From assembly GCF_000308275.2 (NCBI RefSeq), contig NZ_HG529491.1:307477-371476 (forward strand): a stretch of DNA of 64,000 bases, read 5' to 3'. Positions 34,750-46,636 of this stretch are shown piece by piece. Made by a program: the position numbers and the translations under genes. The stretch's first letter is position 1. Each line of letters begins with the position of its first letter. The notes beneath the pieces are model-generated. The model searched no databases. It was given only the letters and a program-made list of their open reading frames with translations, and was not told the DNA's origin. Origin of the DNA: Levyella massiliensis. GTDB lineage: Bacteria; Bacillota; Clostridia; Tissierellales; Peptoniphilaceae.

Positions 34750-35859
34750 ATGAAAATCCAAGTGATGCCACAGGAACTGGTCAAACGGATCGGTCAATGT
34801 CAGCGAGCAATTTCTGCACGTACAACCATGCAAATTCTGGAGTGCATCCGCTTTGAGGCCAAAGAAGATGTACTGACCTTAACCGCCTCCGATCTGGAAT
34901 TGACGATCCAAACCTCGATGCTTTGCAAGGTGCAGGAAGAAGGCGTGATGGTGGTACCTTCCACCATGATTGGAAATATTTTCCGTAAATTACCATCGGA
35001 AGAAACCATCCTGGAAGAAAAAGACGGTGTATTGAAGATTCACTGTGCGGATAGCTATTTTGAATTACAGGTGCCAAATCCTTCGGAATTTCCGGAAGTG
35101 CCGGAAGTGGACAGTGAACGCCAAACAACCGTGGACAACGATGCGTTAAGTCGTGCCGTTACAGAAACCGAATTTGCCACTTCTTTAGATGAATCCAAGA
35201 TTGCTTTGACGGGCATTTTTTATGAACGTCGGCCCGACAGTATTCGCCTGGTAACCTTGGATGGCTATCGTTTGGCGGTGCGTGATGTGCGCTTGAGCGC
35301 AGAAGAGGAAGTGTTTGAAGAATCCATGATCGTTCCGAAGCGATGCATGATTGAGTTAAGTCGTCTGTTATCGCCGGAGGATCGCACGACCATTCGTACG
35401 GTGCCGGGTCATATTTTCTTCGAAAGCGGTTCTTTAAAACTGTATTCGCGCTTCATTGATAAAACCTTTATCAACTATGAAGAAATTATCTCTGAGGAAA
35501 ATCAAACGAAAGTGGTGGTAGATCGCCAGGCGTTCCGCGATGCGATCGAACGCGCTTCATTACTGACCCAGGGTGAGCGGGCACATCTGATTAAATTGGA
35601 TTTCCAGGATGATGGCTTGCATATTGCTTCAAATTCGGAACTCGGCCATGTGAATGAATTTCTTGCGATGGAAATCGAAGGCGAAGCTTGCCGTATTGCT
35701 TTCAATGCGCGCTATCTCTTGGACGGCGTGCGTGCCTTGCAGAGTGAAAAGATCACGCTTTATTTGAACGGGATGTTAAATCCCATGGTGATTCGCCCGA
35801 CGGAAGAGGAAGATACCTATCTCTATCTGGTATTGCCGGTGCGCATTGCCGGAGAGTAA
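34750..35859 (+). CDS. dnaN: DNA polymerase III beta subunit (sliding clamp)
   Basis: 369 residues, normal for the family, with three clamp domains (about 1-120, 121-240, 241-369). Recognisable parts are MKIQVMPQELVKRIGQCQRA, TLDGYRLAVRDVRL at about 175 and the C-terminal NPMVIRPTEEEDTYLYLVLPVR. It is the processivity clamp for polymerase. GGGGGAGAA precedes the ATG and the stop is 9 bases before the S4 gene. Confidence 0.97.
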   Translation: MKIQVMPQELVKRIGQCQRAISARTTMQILECIRFEAKEDVLTLTASDLELTIQTSMLCKVQEEGVMVVPSTMIGNIFRKLPSEETILEEKDGVLKIHCADSYFELQVPNPSEFPEVPEVDSERQTTVDNDALSRAVTETEFATSLDESKIALTGIFYERRPDSIRLVTLDGYRLAVRDVRLSAEEEVFEESMIVPKRCMIELSRLLSPEDRTTIRTVPGHIFFESGSLKLYSRFIDKTFINYEEIISEENQTKVVVDRQAFRDAIERASLLTQGERAHLIKLDFQDDGLHIASNSELGHVNEFLAMEIEGEACRIAFNARYLLDGVRALQSEKITLYLNGMLNPMVIRPTEEEDTYLYLVLPVRIAGE

Positions 35860-35868
35860 GGAGGAAAC

Positions 35869-36084
35869 ATGAGTGATCTAATGATCCATACTTCCTTTAT
35901 TCGTCTGGATCAGGCTTTAAAATTAGCCAATCTGGTTTCCTCCGGTGCGGAAGCAAAACTGCGGGTGCAGGAGGGCGAAGTGCTGGTGAATGGCGAAATA
36001 TGCACACAGCGCGGGAAAAAATTGCGTGAAGGAGATTCTTTCGCTTGGCAAGGGAAAGAATTTACGATTGGTATCCCATCGTGA
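35869..36084 (+). CDS. S4-domain RNA-binding protein (YaaA-type)
   Basis: 71 residues with one S4 domain (FIRLDQALKLANLVSSG, then EVLVNGEICTQRGKKLREGD). It is the conserved small protein between dnaN and recF in Bacillota, called YaaA or RlbA in Bacillus. Exact function is unsettled; binding of structured RNA is likely. AAGGAGGAAAC precedes the ATG. Confidence 0.93.
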   Translation: MSDLMIHTSFIRLDQALKLANLVSSGAEAKLRVQEGEVLVNGEICTQRGKKLREGDSFAWQGKEFTIGIPS

Positions 36085-36094
36085 AGGAGGAAGC

Positions 36095-39141
<3,047 letters not shown>

Positions 39142-39193
39142 GCCATGTGCTTGATACGAACAATATGAAGGCTGTAAAAGAGAAGGAGCAAAC

Positions 39194-41644
39194 ATGGCAG
39201 AAGATTTAACAAAACATACAGTATTGGATGCGGACCTGGAAGAGGAGATGAGAAGCTCCTATTTGGATTATTCCATGTCGGTCATTGTCGGGCGTGCTCT
39301 GCCGGACGTACGTGACGGACTAAAACCCGTGCATCGCCGCATCCTGTATGGCATGTCCTTATTGGGACTGACACCGGATAAACCCTATCGAAAATCCGCT
39401 CGTCTGGTCGGTGATGTCATGGGTCGTTTCCATCCGCATGGCGATTCGGCTATTTATGATGCCGTAGTGCGTTTGGCGCAACCCTTTAATACGCGTTATC
39501 TGTTAGCCGATGGCCAGGGAAACTTCGGCTCGGTGGATGGCGATGGTGCAGCGGCCATGCGTTACACGGAAGTGCGCATGACCAAACTGGCGCAGGAAAT
39601 GCTGCGGGAAATCAACAAGGACACGGTCGATTTTCAACCGAATTTTGATGAAGAGGAAATGGAACCGGTGGTGTTACCGGCGCGTTTTCCGAATCTCATT
39701 GTTAACGGTTCGGCAGGTATTGCCGTCGGTATGGCGACGAATATGGCCCCACACAATTTGGGCGAAGCCATTGATGCTTGCATTGCCTATATGAAAAATC
39801 CGGATTTGACAACGGAAGACATTCTGAAGATTATGCCGGGTCCGGACTTTCCGACCGGGGCACATATCATGGGCAAGAGTGGCATTGAAGAGGCCTATGA
39901 AACCGGCCGTGGCCGCTTAAAACTGCGTGCCGTGGCGCGTGTGGATGAAATCCGTGGGCGCAATCGCATCACCATTACGGAAATCCCGTATCAGGTCAAT
40001 AAAGCCAAACTCATTTTAAAGATTGCGGAGCTGGTCAAAGAGAAGCGCATTGAAGGCATCTCGGATATTCGCGATGATTCAAACCGTACGGGTTTGCGCA
40101 TTGTGATTGATCTGAAGCGCGATGCGATTCCTAAGGTGGTGCTCAATAACCTCTACAAGTACACGCAGATGGAGACCACTTTTGGCATTATCAATTTAGC
40201 GCTGGTCAACGGACGCCCGAAGATTTTGCCGATGAAGGAGCTGATTCGCTACTATATCGAACATCAAATTGAGGTGGTCACGCGTAGAACGCGTTATGAT
40301 CTGAAAAAAGCGGAAGCCAGAGCACACATTATTGAAGGCTTACGCATTGCCATGGATCACATTGATGAAATTATTAAAATCATTCGTTCGAGCTATGATG
40401 ATGCGGAAATCAAGGCCATTTTTCTCAAACGCTTTGGCTTGGATGACGTGCAGTCGCAAGCTATTTTGGATATGCGTCTTAAACGCTTATCCGGCTTGGA
40501 ACGCGAGAAGTTGGATGAAGAATATAACGAATTGTTGAAGAAGATTGCCTACTTCCGTGAGATCTTAAACAGCCGCAAGGTATTGTTGGGCGTGATTGAG
40601 CAGGAATTGCTGGAAATCAAGGAGAAATATGCGGATGCGCGTCGCACGAAGATTATGCCGGCGGTGGATGAGATTGACATTGAAGATCTGATCGAAAAAG
40701 AAGCGGTGGTTATTTCACTGACCAAGCGCGGCTACATCAAACGCACGCCGGCAGATCAATACAAAGTGCAACAGCGCGGTGGCAAGGGCATTCGCGGTAT
40801 GACGACAAAGGATGACGATTACGTCAGCCAATTATACGTGGTTTCGACGCATGATGAAATCTTCTTCTTCACAAACCAGGGTCGTCTGTACACCTTAAAT
40901 GCCTACAACATTCCCGAGGGTGGGCGCACATCGCGCGGACAGGCAATTGTCAACCTCCTGCAATTGGAGCCGGATGAAATCATTGAAGCGATGTTCCCGA
41001 AGAACAACTTACTTTCGGAGGGCAAACAGTTTGTCATGATGACAAAGAATGGTACCCTGAAGAAGACGGAAACATCGAATTTCAAGAATGTCCGTGCCAA
41101 CGGCATTCGTGCGATTACCTTAGCAGATGACGATGAGCTGGTTGCGGTACGTATTGCGAAGAAGGATGATGAAATCCTCATCGTGACGAAGAAGGGTATG
41201 TCGGTGCGTACGAGTCTTTCCGAGGTGCGCAGCGTCGGTCGTTCGGCAATGGGCGTTAAGGGGATTACGTTGGATGTGGATGACACGGTCATTGATATGG
41301 ATGTGGTGAAGGAACATCCGTATATGTTGGTCATCAGTGAAAACGGCTTCGGCAAGAAAACCCTGATTGAGCATTATGGCGTGCAGAAGCGCGGCGGCAA
41401 GGGATTAAAGACCTATAAAGTGACCAAGAAGACGGGCAACATTGTTGCCGCTATGCTGGTAGAAAAGGGCGATGAAGTCCTGCTCATGTCTCAGAACAAT
41501 GATCTGATTCGTCTGGAAGTGGCAAAGATCAGCACGCTCGGCCGTGCCACGCAGGGCGTGAAGCTTAAAGATGTGCGTAGCGAGGACGAGCGCATCGTTG
41601 CGGTTGCCAAGTATATGGAAGATTTGGATCCGGAAGAAGCGTAA
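39194..41644 (+). CDS. gyrA: DNA gyrase subunit A
   Basis: 816 residues. The catalytic Tyr is in AAMRYTEVRM (about residue 123). The quinolone-resistance region reads HPHGDSAIYDAVVRLAQP and keeps the sensitive-type Ser and Asp. The C-terminal beta-pinwheel contains the gyrase box (QRGGKGIRGM), which separates it from ParC. It lies 52 bases after gyrB and 10 bases before the STAS gene, so the following regulators may be co-transcribed with gyrase. Confidence 0.97.
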   Translation: MAEDLTKHTVLDADLEEEMRSSYLDYSMSVIVGRALPDVRDGLKPVHRRILYGMSLLGLTPDKPYRKSARLVGDVMGRFHPHGDSAIYDAVVRLAQPFNTRYLLADGQGNFGSVDGDGAAAMRYTEVRMTKLAQEMLREINKDTVDFQPNFDEEEMEPVVLPARFPNLIVNGSAGIAVGMATNMAPHNLGEAIDACIAYMKNPDLTTEDILKIMPGPDFPTGAHIMGKSGIEEAYETGRGRLKLRAVARVDEIRGRNRITITEIPYQVNKAKLILKIAELVKEKRIEGISDIRDDSNRTGLRIVIDLKRDAIPKVVLNNLYKYTQMETTFGIINLALVNGRPKILPMKELIRYYIEHQIEVVTRRTRYDLKKAEARAHIIEGLRIAMDHIDEIIKIIRSSYDDAEIKAIFLKRFGLDDVQSQAILDMRLKRLSGLEREKLDEEYNELLKKIAYFREILNSRKVLLGVIEQELLEIKEKYADARRTKIMPAVDEIDIEDLIEKEAVVISLTKRGYIKRTPADQYKVQQRGGKGIRGMTTKDDDYVSQLYVVSTHDEIFFFTNQGRLYTLNAYNIPEGGRTSRGQAIVNLLQLEPDEIIEAMFPKNNLLSEGKQFVMMTKNGTLKKTETSNFKNVRANGIRAITLADDDELVAVRIAKKDDEILIVTKKGMSVRTSLSEVRSVGRSAMGVKGITLDVDDTVIDMDVVKEHPYMLVISENGFGKKTLIEHYGVQKRGGKGLKTYKVTKKTGNIVAAMLVEKGDEVLLMSQNNDLIRLEVAKISTLGRATQGVKLKDVRSEDERIVAVAKYMEDLDPEEA

Positions 41645-41654
41645 AGGAGAGCCT

Positions 41655-41963
41655 ATGGCATTTCATATTCATATGCAGCAGGAAGAGGCTTTACAGATTG
41701 CCCTGGAAGGGGATCTGGATATTATCAGTGCGTCGGAAATGAAAACAAAGGTATTGGATGCCTATGAAGAGCAGCCGTCGGATTTGATTTTTGATCTGTC
41801 CGCGTTAAACTATTTGGATTCCACGGGTCTCGGCGCGTTGATCTCCATTTTGAAGAATGTGAAAGCGCAGGGGCATCAGATCACCATCCGTCACGCTAAG
41901 AGCAATGTGAAAAAGCTCTTTATGATTACGGAATTGGATCAAGATTTTATTTTGGAGGCATAA
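41655..41963 (+). CDS. STAS-domain anti-sigma factor antagonist (RsbV/SpoIIAA-like)
   Basis: 102 residues from ATG 41655 (AAAGGAGAGCCT upstream). It is one STAS domain with the phosphorylatable Ser in LDSTGLGALISILK. In the family, the unphosphorylated form binds the anti-sigma kinase and frees the sigma factor. It is first of a three-gene set with an anti-sigma-like protein and a SigB-type sigma, immediately after gyrA. Confidence 0.9.
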   Translation: MAFHIHMQQEEALQIALEGDLDIISASEMKTKVLDAYEEQPSDLIFDLSALNYLDSTGLGALISILKNVKAQGHQITIRHAKSNVKKLFMITELDQDFILEA

Positions 41964-41964
41964 G

Positions 41965-42300
41965 ATGAAGGCGGTAGCATTACAAATTCCTTCTCGCCCG
42001 GAATATGTCACGACGCTGCGTTTGGTAACCGCTTCGATTGCACAAAAGATGCATTTTGATATCGAAGCGATTGATGATCTGCGAGTTTGTGTTTCGGAAG
42101 CGGTGAACTATCTTCTGCCCTCGAATGAAGAAATTTTAATTCGTTTTGAGGAGAAAGAAGATCGTCTGGTGATTGAAATCATCGCTACCATTGAGGAAAC
42201 GAAGGACGAGGGATATACCTTGCATCACCAAATTATGGAAACGCTGTTGGATGACGTGGAGGTAGAAGCGGGGCGTTTGCTTTTAACTAAAGTACTCTGA
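41965..42300 (+). CDS. Anti-sigma factor-like GHKL protein (RsbW-like), reduced
   Basis: 111 residues, shorter than the usual 140-160 of RsbW/SpoIIAB. The N-terminal half fits the family (TLRLVTASIAQKMHFDIEAI, then DDLRVCVSEAVNYLL, where E and N of the N box are kept). The G1 box (DxGxG) and the ATP-lid that should follow are not visible; the C-terminus instead reads DEGYTLHHQIMETLLDDVEV. It probably still binds the sigma factor, but kinase activity is doubtful. One base separates it from the STAS gene. Confidence 0.75.
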   Translation: MKAVALQIPSRPEYVTTLRLVTASIAQKMHFDIEAIDDLRVCVSEAVNYLLPSNEEILIRFEEKEDRLVIEIIATIEETKDEGYTLHHQIMETLLDDVEVEAGRLLLTKVL

Positions 42301-42311
42301 GAGGATTTGTG

Positions 42312-43118
42312 ATGGCGAAAGAACGAACGAAAGCGAAGGACCCGCGCAAGCAACGGCTGGACGAAGAGCGCGAAGAATTTCGTCGCCTGGCAGAAACGCA
42401 CGATCCGAAACTGCGGGAAAAAATCATCACCGACCATCTGTATATCGCTGAGATTCTGGCTAAAAAATATGTCAATCGAGGCATTGAGTATGACGACTTG
42501 CTACAGGTGGCTTCACTGGGGTTAATTTTTGCGGTGGATCGCTACGATGTGTCCAAGGGGTTTGCTTTTTCCAGTTTTGCCACGCCAACTATCGTGGGGG
42601 AACTGAAGCGTCATTTTCGAGATAAAGGCTGGGTTATCCGTGTACCGCGCCGCATCCAGGAGTTGTCCAAAAAGGTGAATTTGGTGCGTCTGACGTTGGC
42701 GCAGGAGCAGCAAAGACAACCCACCGTGGATGAGGTCGCAGAGCGTCTGGGGGTGAGTGCGGAAGACGTGTTGGAGGCTATGGAGGCGTCCAAGGTCTAT
42801 GCGCCTCAGTCTCTGGATAAGACGTTGGATACCGGCATGGACGATCAGGAAATAAGCCTTGGCGATCTCATCGGTGTGGAGGATGAACGTTTCAACCAAA
42901 TTGATTTTAACGATGTGGTCGAGCGATTGACACAAACGCTCAATCATTTGGAAAAACGCATTTTCGTGTATCGCTACTATGATAAACGGACACAGATTTC
43001 CATTGCTGAGGATCTTAAGATCAGCCAGATGACGGTGTCTCGCATTGAAAAGAAGATTATCAAGAAGTTCAGACAGGAGTTGCAGATCAAACCGCAGGAT
43101 CTTAAGAGAAAAAGGTGA
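42312..43118 (+). CDS. Group 3 RNA polymerase sigma factor (SigB/SigF/SigG type)
   Basis: 268 residues from ATG 42312 (GTG at 42309 is an alternative), after GAGGATTTGTG. Region 2 has YDDLLQVASLGLIFAVDRYD and FSSFATPTIVGELKRHFRDKG, region 3 has RQPTVDEVAERLGV, and region 4 ends with ISIAEDLKISQMTVSRIEKK. Order antagonist - anti-sigma - sigma matches the sigB and spoIIA operons. With no sporulation genes in the window, a general-stress or envelope role is more likely, but unproven. Confidence 0.9.
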   Translation: MAKERTKAKDPRKQRLDEEREEFRRLAETHDPKLREKIITDHLYIAEILAKKYVNRGIEYDDLLQVASLGLIFAVDRYDVSKGFAFSSFATPTIVGELKRHFRDKGWVIRVPRRIQELSKKVNLVRLTLAQEQQRQPTVDEVAERLGVSAEDVLEAMEASKVYAPQSLDKTLDTGMDDQEISLGDLIGVEDERFNQIDFNDVVERLTQTLNHLEKRIFVYRYYDKRTQISIAEDLKISQMTVSRIEKKIIKKFRQELQIKPQDLKRKR

Positions 43119-43122
43119 GAGT

Positions 43123-44301
43123 GTGGAATATCAGGATCTTTACCGAAAAGAAGACGGCGCGTATGTCGGCAGACACATTCGAGGGAAGATGATTCCAAAA
43201 GGAACGTATCTTCATCTGGTCAGTGTGTTTACGCTCAACAGCAAACGTGAAATCCTATTGACACAGCGCGATCCCAAGAAAAGTCATCCCCTGGCCTGGG
43301 AAAACACAGGTGGGGCGGTGCAGGCGGGGGAAACGCTTCGCCAGGCGGCCAAACGTGAGTTGTTGGAAGAGACCGGCATCGAGGTAGCGGAAGAGGATCT
43401 GGTGTATCTCGGCCATTTAACGGTACGTCGGGAGCAAAATGCGCTGATGCACAGTTTTTTCATCCAGCGTGATGTTCCTCGTTCCGCGATTCGCCTCCAA
43501 GAAGGAGAAACGGTAGATGCCAAATGGGTGCCTTTCGAATGGTCTCTCTGTTTTGACACCTCTCTGGCGGAGCCCGTGCGCTTGCGCTTGATCTATTTTT
43601 GGCAGGAGCTGCAAAGCTTTCTCGATCCCATGCAGTCCAAGGACCCGCATCTCGTGGAAGCCGATCGCTATGAGCCTTGGCTTACCTGGGCAAAACAATT
43701 GCAGTTTTATGCGCAGCAGGGGCAGGCCTACACGAAGGATCCCTTTGACCGCGAGCGCTTTGATGCGATTTCAGCGATGGCTTGCGACATGATTGCACGA
43801 AAAACAGGGATATCGCCATTAAAAGTGCCGGGCCTTTTTGCACCGGTCGACAACCTGTATCGTACGCCGAATGTTGAAGTGCGTGTCGCCGTTTTTCGTG
43901 GCGATAAAATTCTCATGGTACAGGAAAAGCGCCCCGAAGACGCATGGTCTTTGCCGGGCGGTTGGTGCGATCCCGGCTTAACGCCCATGGAGAACGCGAA
44001 AAAAGAAGTGTGGGAAGAGGCCGGCATCCGTGTCCGCCCCACGCGCTTGATTGCCTTGGAGGATCGCGCGCACGAGGACTACCATTATAAATTTCCATTG
44101 GACGTCTATAAAATTTTCATTCTTGCCGAAGAATTGGAGCCCGGCACCGATGCCTTCCAGGAAAATATCGAAACCACCGATGCACGCTTCTTTGCTTTGG
44201 ACGATTTACCAAAGTTGAGTGAAGCACGCGTCAGCGTTCGTGCGATCCGGCAATGCTTTGCAGCAAAAGACGATCCGCATTGGAACGTATATTTTGACTG
44301 A
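43123..44301 (+). CDS. Double NUDIX hydrolase (two NUDIX domains fused)
   Basis: 392 residues from GTG 43123, with AAAGGTGAGA upstream. The first NUDIX domain (about 1-170) has an intact box GAVQAGETLRQAAKRELLEE. The second part (about 195-392) has an all-helical NUDIX N-terminal extension (YTKDPFDRERFDAISAMA) and a NUDIX fold whose box starts GWCDPGLTPMENA and ends KEVWEEAGI, with Leu at the first conserved Glu. The halves look like two separately known proteins, the first near IPP-isomerase/YfcD-like enzymes, the second near nucleotide-sugar hydrolases. Substrates unknown. Confidence 0.87.
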   Translation: MEYQDLYRKEDGAYVGRHIRGKMIPKGTYLHLVSVFTLNSKREILLTQRDPKKSHPLAWENTGGAVQAGETLRQAAKRELLEETGIEVAEEDLVYLGHLTVRREQNALMHSFFIQRDVPRSAIRLQEGETVDAKWVPFEWSLCFDTSLAEPVRLRLIYFWQELQSFLDPMQSKDPHLVEADRYEPWLTWAKQLQFYAQQGQAYTKDPFDRERFDAISAMACDMIARKTGISPLKVPGLFAPVDNLYRTPNVEVRVAVFRGDKILMVQEKRPEDAWSLPGGWCDPGLTPMENAKKEVWEEAGIRVRPTRLIALEDRAHEDYHYKFPLDVYKIFILAEELEPGTDAFQENIETTDARFFALDDLPKLSEARVSVRAIRQCFAAKDDPHWNVYFD

Positions 44302-44352
44302 AGCATCTGCTTTTTATGTATCATCGGTGGCCAATGCTGCCGCCTAACGAAT

Positions 44353-44654
44353 TACAGTACTATTTTGGCAATTTACGAAAAGTACTGTAGTCATTTTGCC
44401 TGATTTACAGTACTAAAAGCCTTTCTGGCAAAAAGTACTGTAGTTTTTCGACCCCATTTACAGTGCTTTTCAAAAGAATTGCCATTTGCACTGTATTTTT
44501 TTCGCACATTTTACAGTACAAATTCTATTAATCGCTAAAAGTACTGTAATTGCGGCACTTTTTGTACAGTGCAAATTTCACTTTCCGCCAAAAGTACTGT
44601 AATTGCGGCACTTTTTCTACAGTGCAATTTCTATTTTTCGATAAAAGTACTGTA
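44353..44654. repeat. Array of six inverted repeats, exact 53-bp period
   Basis: Six units of exactly 37 bp start at 44353, 44406, 44459, 44512, 44565 and 44618, all 53 bp apart. Each is TACAGT(A/G)C, 21 variable bases, G(T/C)ACTGTA. In unit 3 both arms changed together (TGC/GCA), and units 5-6 have a G-T pair, so pairing is kept. The array lies between the convergent NUDIX and ABC exporter genes. No coding function is credible. Confidence 0.92.
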
Positions 44655-44776
44655 TCGGCCGCCGGATTCGCAGGTTTTCCCGCCGCCACAGGCGCTCCTG
44701 ACACCGCAGGAATCTGAGGTGGCACACACGGTTCAGCTTGGCAGGTTTCCAGACGCCTCCGGCCGCAGCACTCGCC

Positions 44777-46636
44777 TTAAGCCAATTCCTCCATGCCTTT
44801 ATTCAAACGATAATAGCGACCTTTTTTCGCCATGAGATCATCATGATCGCCGCGTTCTACAATCTGGCCGTCTTCCAACACCATGATGGCGTTGGCATCG
44901 CGAACGGTGGAGAGGCGATGAGCGATGACAAAGGTCGTGCGGCCTTTCATCAATTCATCCATACCGGCAGCGATGAGTTTTTCCGTATGCGTATCGACGG
45001 AGCTCGTGGCTTCATCCAAAATGAGGATGACAGGATCGGCAACGGCAGCGCGCGCGATGGCCAACAGCTGGCGTTTGCCTTGGGACAACTCACCATCGGT
45101 GTCAGAAATCATGGTATCGTAACCGTCCTTCAGGCGACGGATGAAATGGTCGGCATGGGCCAGTTTTGCAGCGTGTTCCACTTCTTCATCCGTGGCATCC
45201 AGGCGCCCGAAGCGAATATTTTCACGAATGGTGCCGGTGAACAAATGTGTTTCCTGCAAGACCATGGAAAGGATCGAACGTAAATCGCGCTTATCAATAT
45301 CCTGCAAAGGCATACCGTCCACCGTGATGGTGCCTTTGTCGATTTCGTAGAAGCGATTGATGAGGTTTGTAATGGTGGTTTTGCCGGCGCCGGTGGAGCC
45401 GACGAGAGCAATTTTTTGACCGGGTTTGGCATAGAGAGAGATGCCCTTCAGGACAGGGTGGTCTTCGTCATAGCCAAAATACACATCGTCAAAGCGGACA
45501 TCGCCATGGACGGGCGCTTTCTGTTCCAAAACAGCCCCGTCCGTTGCCGCTTCATCGGCGGTGTTGCGGCGCTCCCAATATAGTTTTTGCGTTTCCGGAT
45601 CGGCCCACAAACGAACGGAGCCATCCATAACTTCAACGGGTTCATCCATCAGGCGGAAGATACGCTCGGCGCCGGCAATGGCGGCAAGAACGCCGTTTAA
45701 CTGTTGCGAAACCATGGTGACCGGGCGATTGATCGTTCGTGTGTATTGCATGAAGGCCGTCAAAGCACCGATCGTCATGGTGCCGCTCATGGTGTAAAAG
45801 CTGCCGATGAGGGCCACGACCGCATAGAGGACGTAAGAAAGATTGCCCATGATCGGGAAGCTGATCACACCAAAGGTGGCAGCGTCCGTGGCGATTTTCT
45901 GCACGTCATCCGAGCGCTTGTCGAAGGCAGAAATGACGGTATCCTGTTGATTGAAAAGCTGTACGACCTGCTGCGCGGAGAGCATCTCTTCAATATAGCC
46001 GTTCATTTCACCGATTTGTTGCTGGCGTTTGCGATAGTAGCGGGCGCTGCGGTGTGAAATGACGCGCATCACCCAGATGGTCAAAACCGAGAAGGCAATG
46101 GTCACGAGGGTGAGTTGCCAACGCAGAATAAACATCATGAAAAGGGTTGAAGTGAACTGAATGATGGACAGTAAAAACTGCGGCAAGGCCTGCTGAATGG
46201 TTTGCGTCAAGGTATCCACGTCATTGGTAAAGGACGACATGATTTTACCGTGGGCCGTATGGTCAAAAAAGGTTATGGGCAGGGCCAGAACATGCTGATT
46301 CATATCGTTACGTAAGCGATAGATTGTACGTTGAGACAGCTCTGCCAACCACAAAAAGCCGAAGTATTCGGTAAGGGTAGCTACGACAAAAACCAAGGCC
46401 ATGATGACGATATTGCGGAAGAAGAGGGAGAGGTCGTGCTGGACGGCTACGGCATCTACGACAGGCGCCAGAAAGCCGTTTCCCACGACACTCAAAAAGG
46501 TGGAGAGCACCACCATCAATAAGCCCCCGACAAAGATGGCCTTATTGTAGCGAAAATACGCAAATAATCGCTTCAGGACAGGAATATTCAGTGTCGCACG
46601 AGGACGCTTCTTCTGTTCGTTGTTTGCATCGCTCAT
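44777..46636 (-). CDS. Half-size ABC exporter, subunit 2
   Basis: 619 residues: a membrane domain (about 30-330), a linker with an acidic insert, then an ATPase with Walker A GSTGAGKTT, signature LSQGKRQLLAIARA and Walker B LILDEATSSVD with its catalytic Glu. Together with the upstream gene it forms a heterodimeric type IV exporter of the LmrCD/TmrAB kind; the substrate is unknown (drugs, lipids or peptides). The start overlaps the stop of subunit 1 by 4 bases. Confidence 0.9.
   Translation of the reverse strand: MSDANNEQKKRPRATLNIPVLKRLFAYFRYNKAIFVGGLLMVVLSTFLSVVGNGFLAPVVDAVAVQHDLSLFFRNIVIMALVFVVATLTEYFGFLWLAELSQRTIYRLRNDMNQHVLALPITFFDHTAHGKIMSSFTNDVDTLTQTIQQALPQFLLSIIQFTSTLFMMFILRWQLTLVTIAFSVLTIWVMRVISHRSARYYRKRQQQIGEMNGYIEEMLSAQQVVQLFNQQDTVISAFDKRSDDVQKIATDAATFGVISFPIMGNLSYVLYAVVALIGSFYTMSGTMTIGALTAFMQYTRTINRPVTMVSQQLNGVLAAIAGAERIFRLMDEPVEVMDGSVRLWADPETQKLYWERRNTADEAATDGAVLEQKAPVHGDVRFDDVYFGYDEDHPVLKGISLYAKPGQKIALVGSTGAGKTTITNLINRFYEIDKGTITVDGMPLQDIDKRDLRSILSMVLQETHLFTGTIRENIRFGRLDATDEEVEHAAKLAHADHFIRRLKDGYDTMISDTDGELSQGKRQLLAIARAAVADPVILILDEATSSVDTHTEKLIAAGMDELMKGRTTFVIAHRLSTVRDANAIMVLEDGQIVERGDHDDLMAKKGRYYRLNKGMEELA

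Noticed and set aside
44353-44654. CRISPR array
   Set aside because: The conserved parts are only 8-bp palindromic arms, there is no repeat of 23-40 bp and there are no cas genes.
44528-44725. A 65-residue minus-strand open frame across the first palindrome array
   Set aside because: Its sequence is a translation of the repeat units and has no ribosome binding site; the array is better explained as non-coding.
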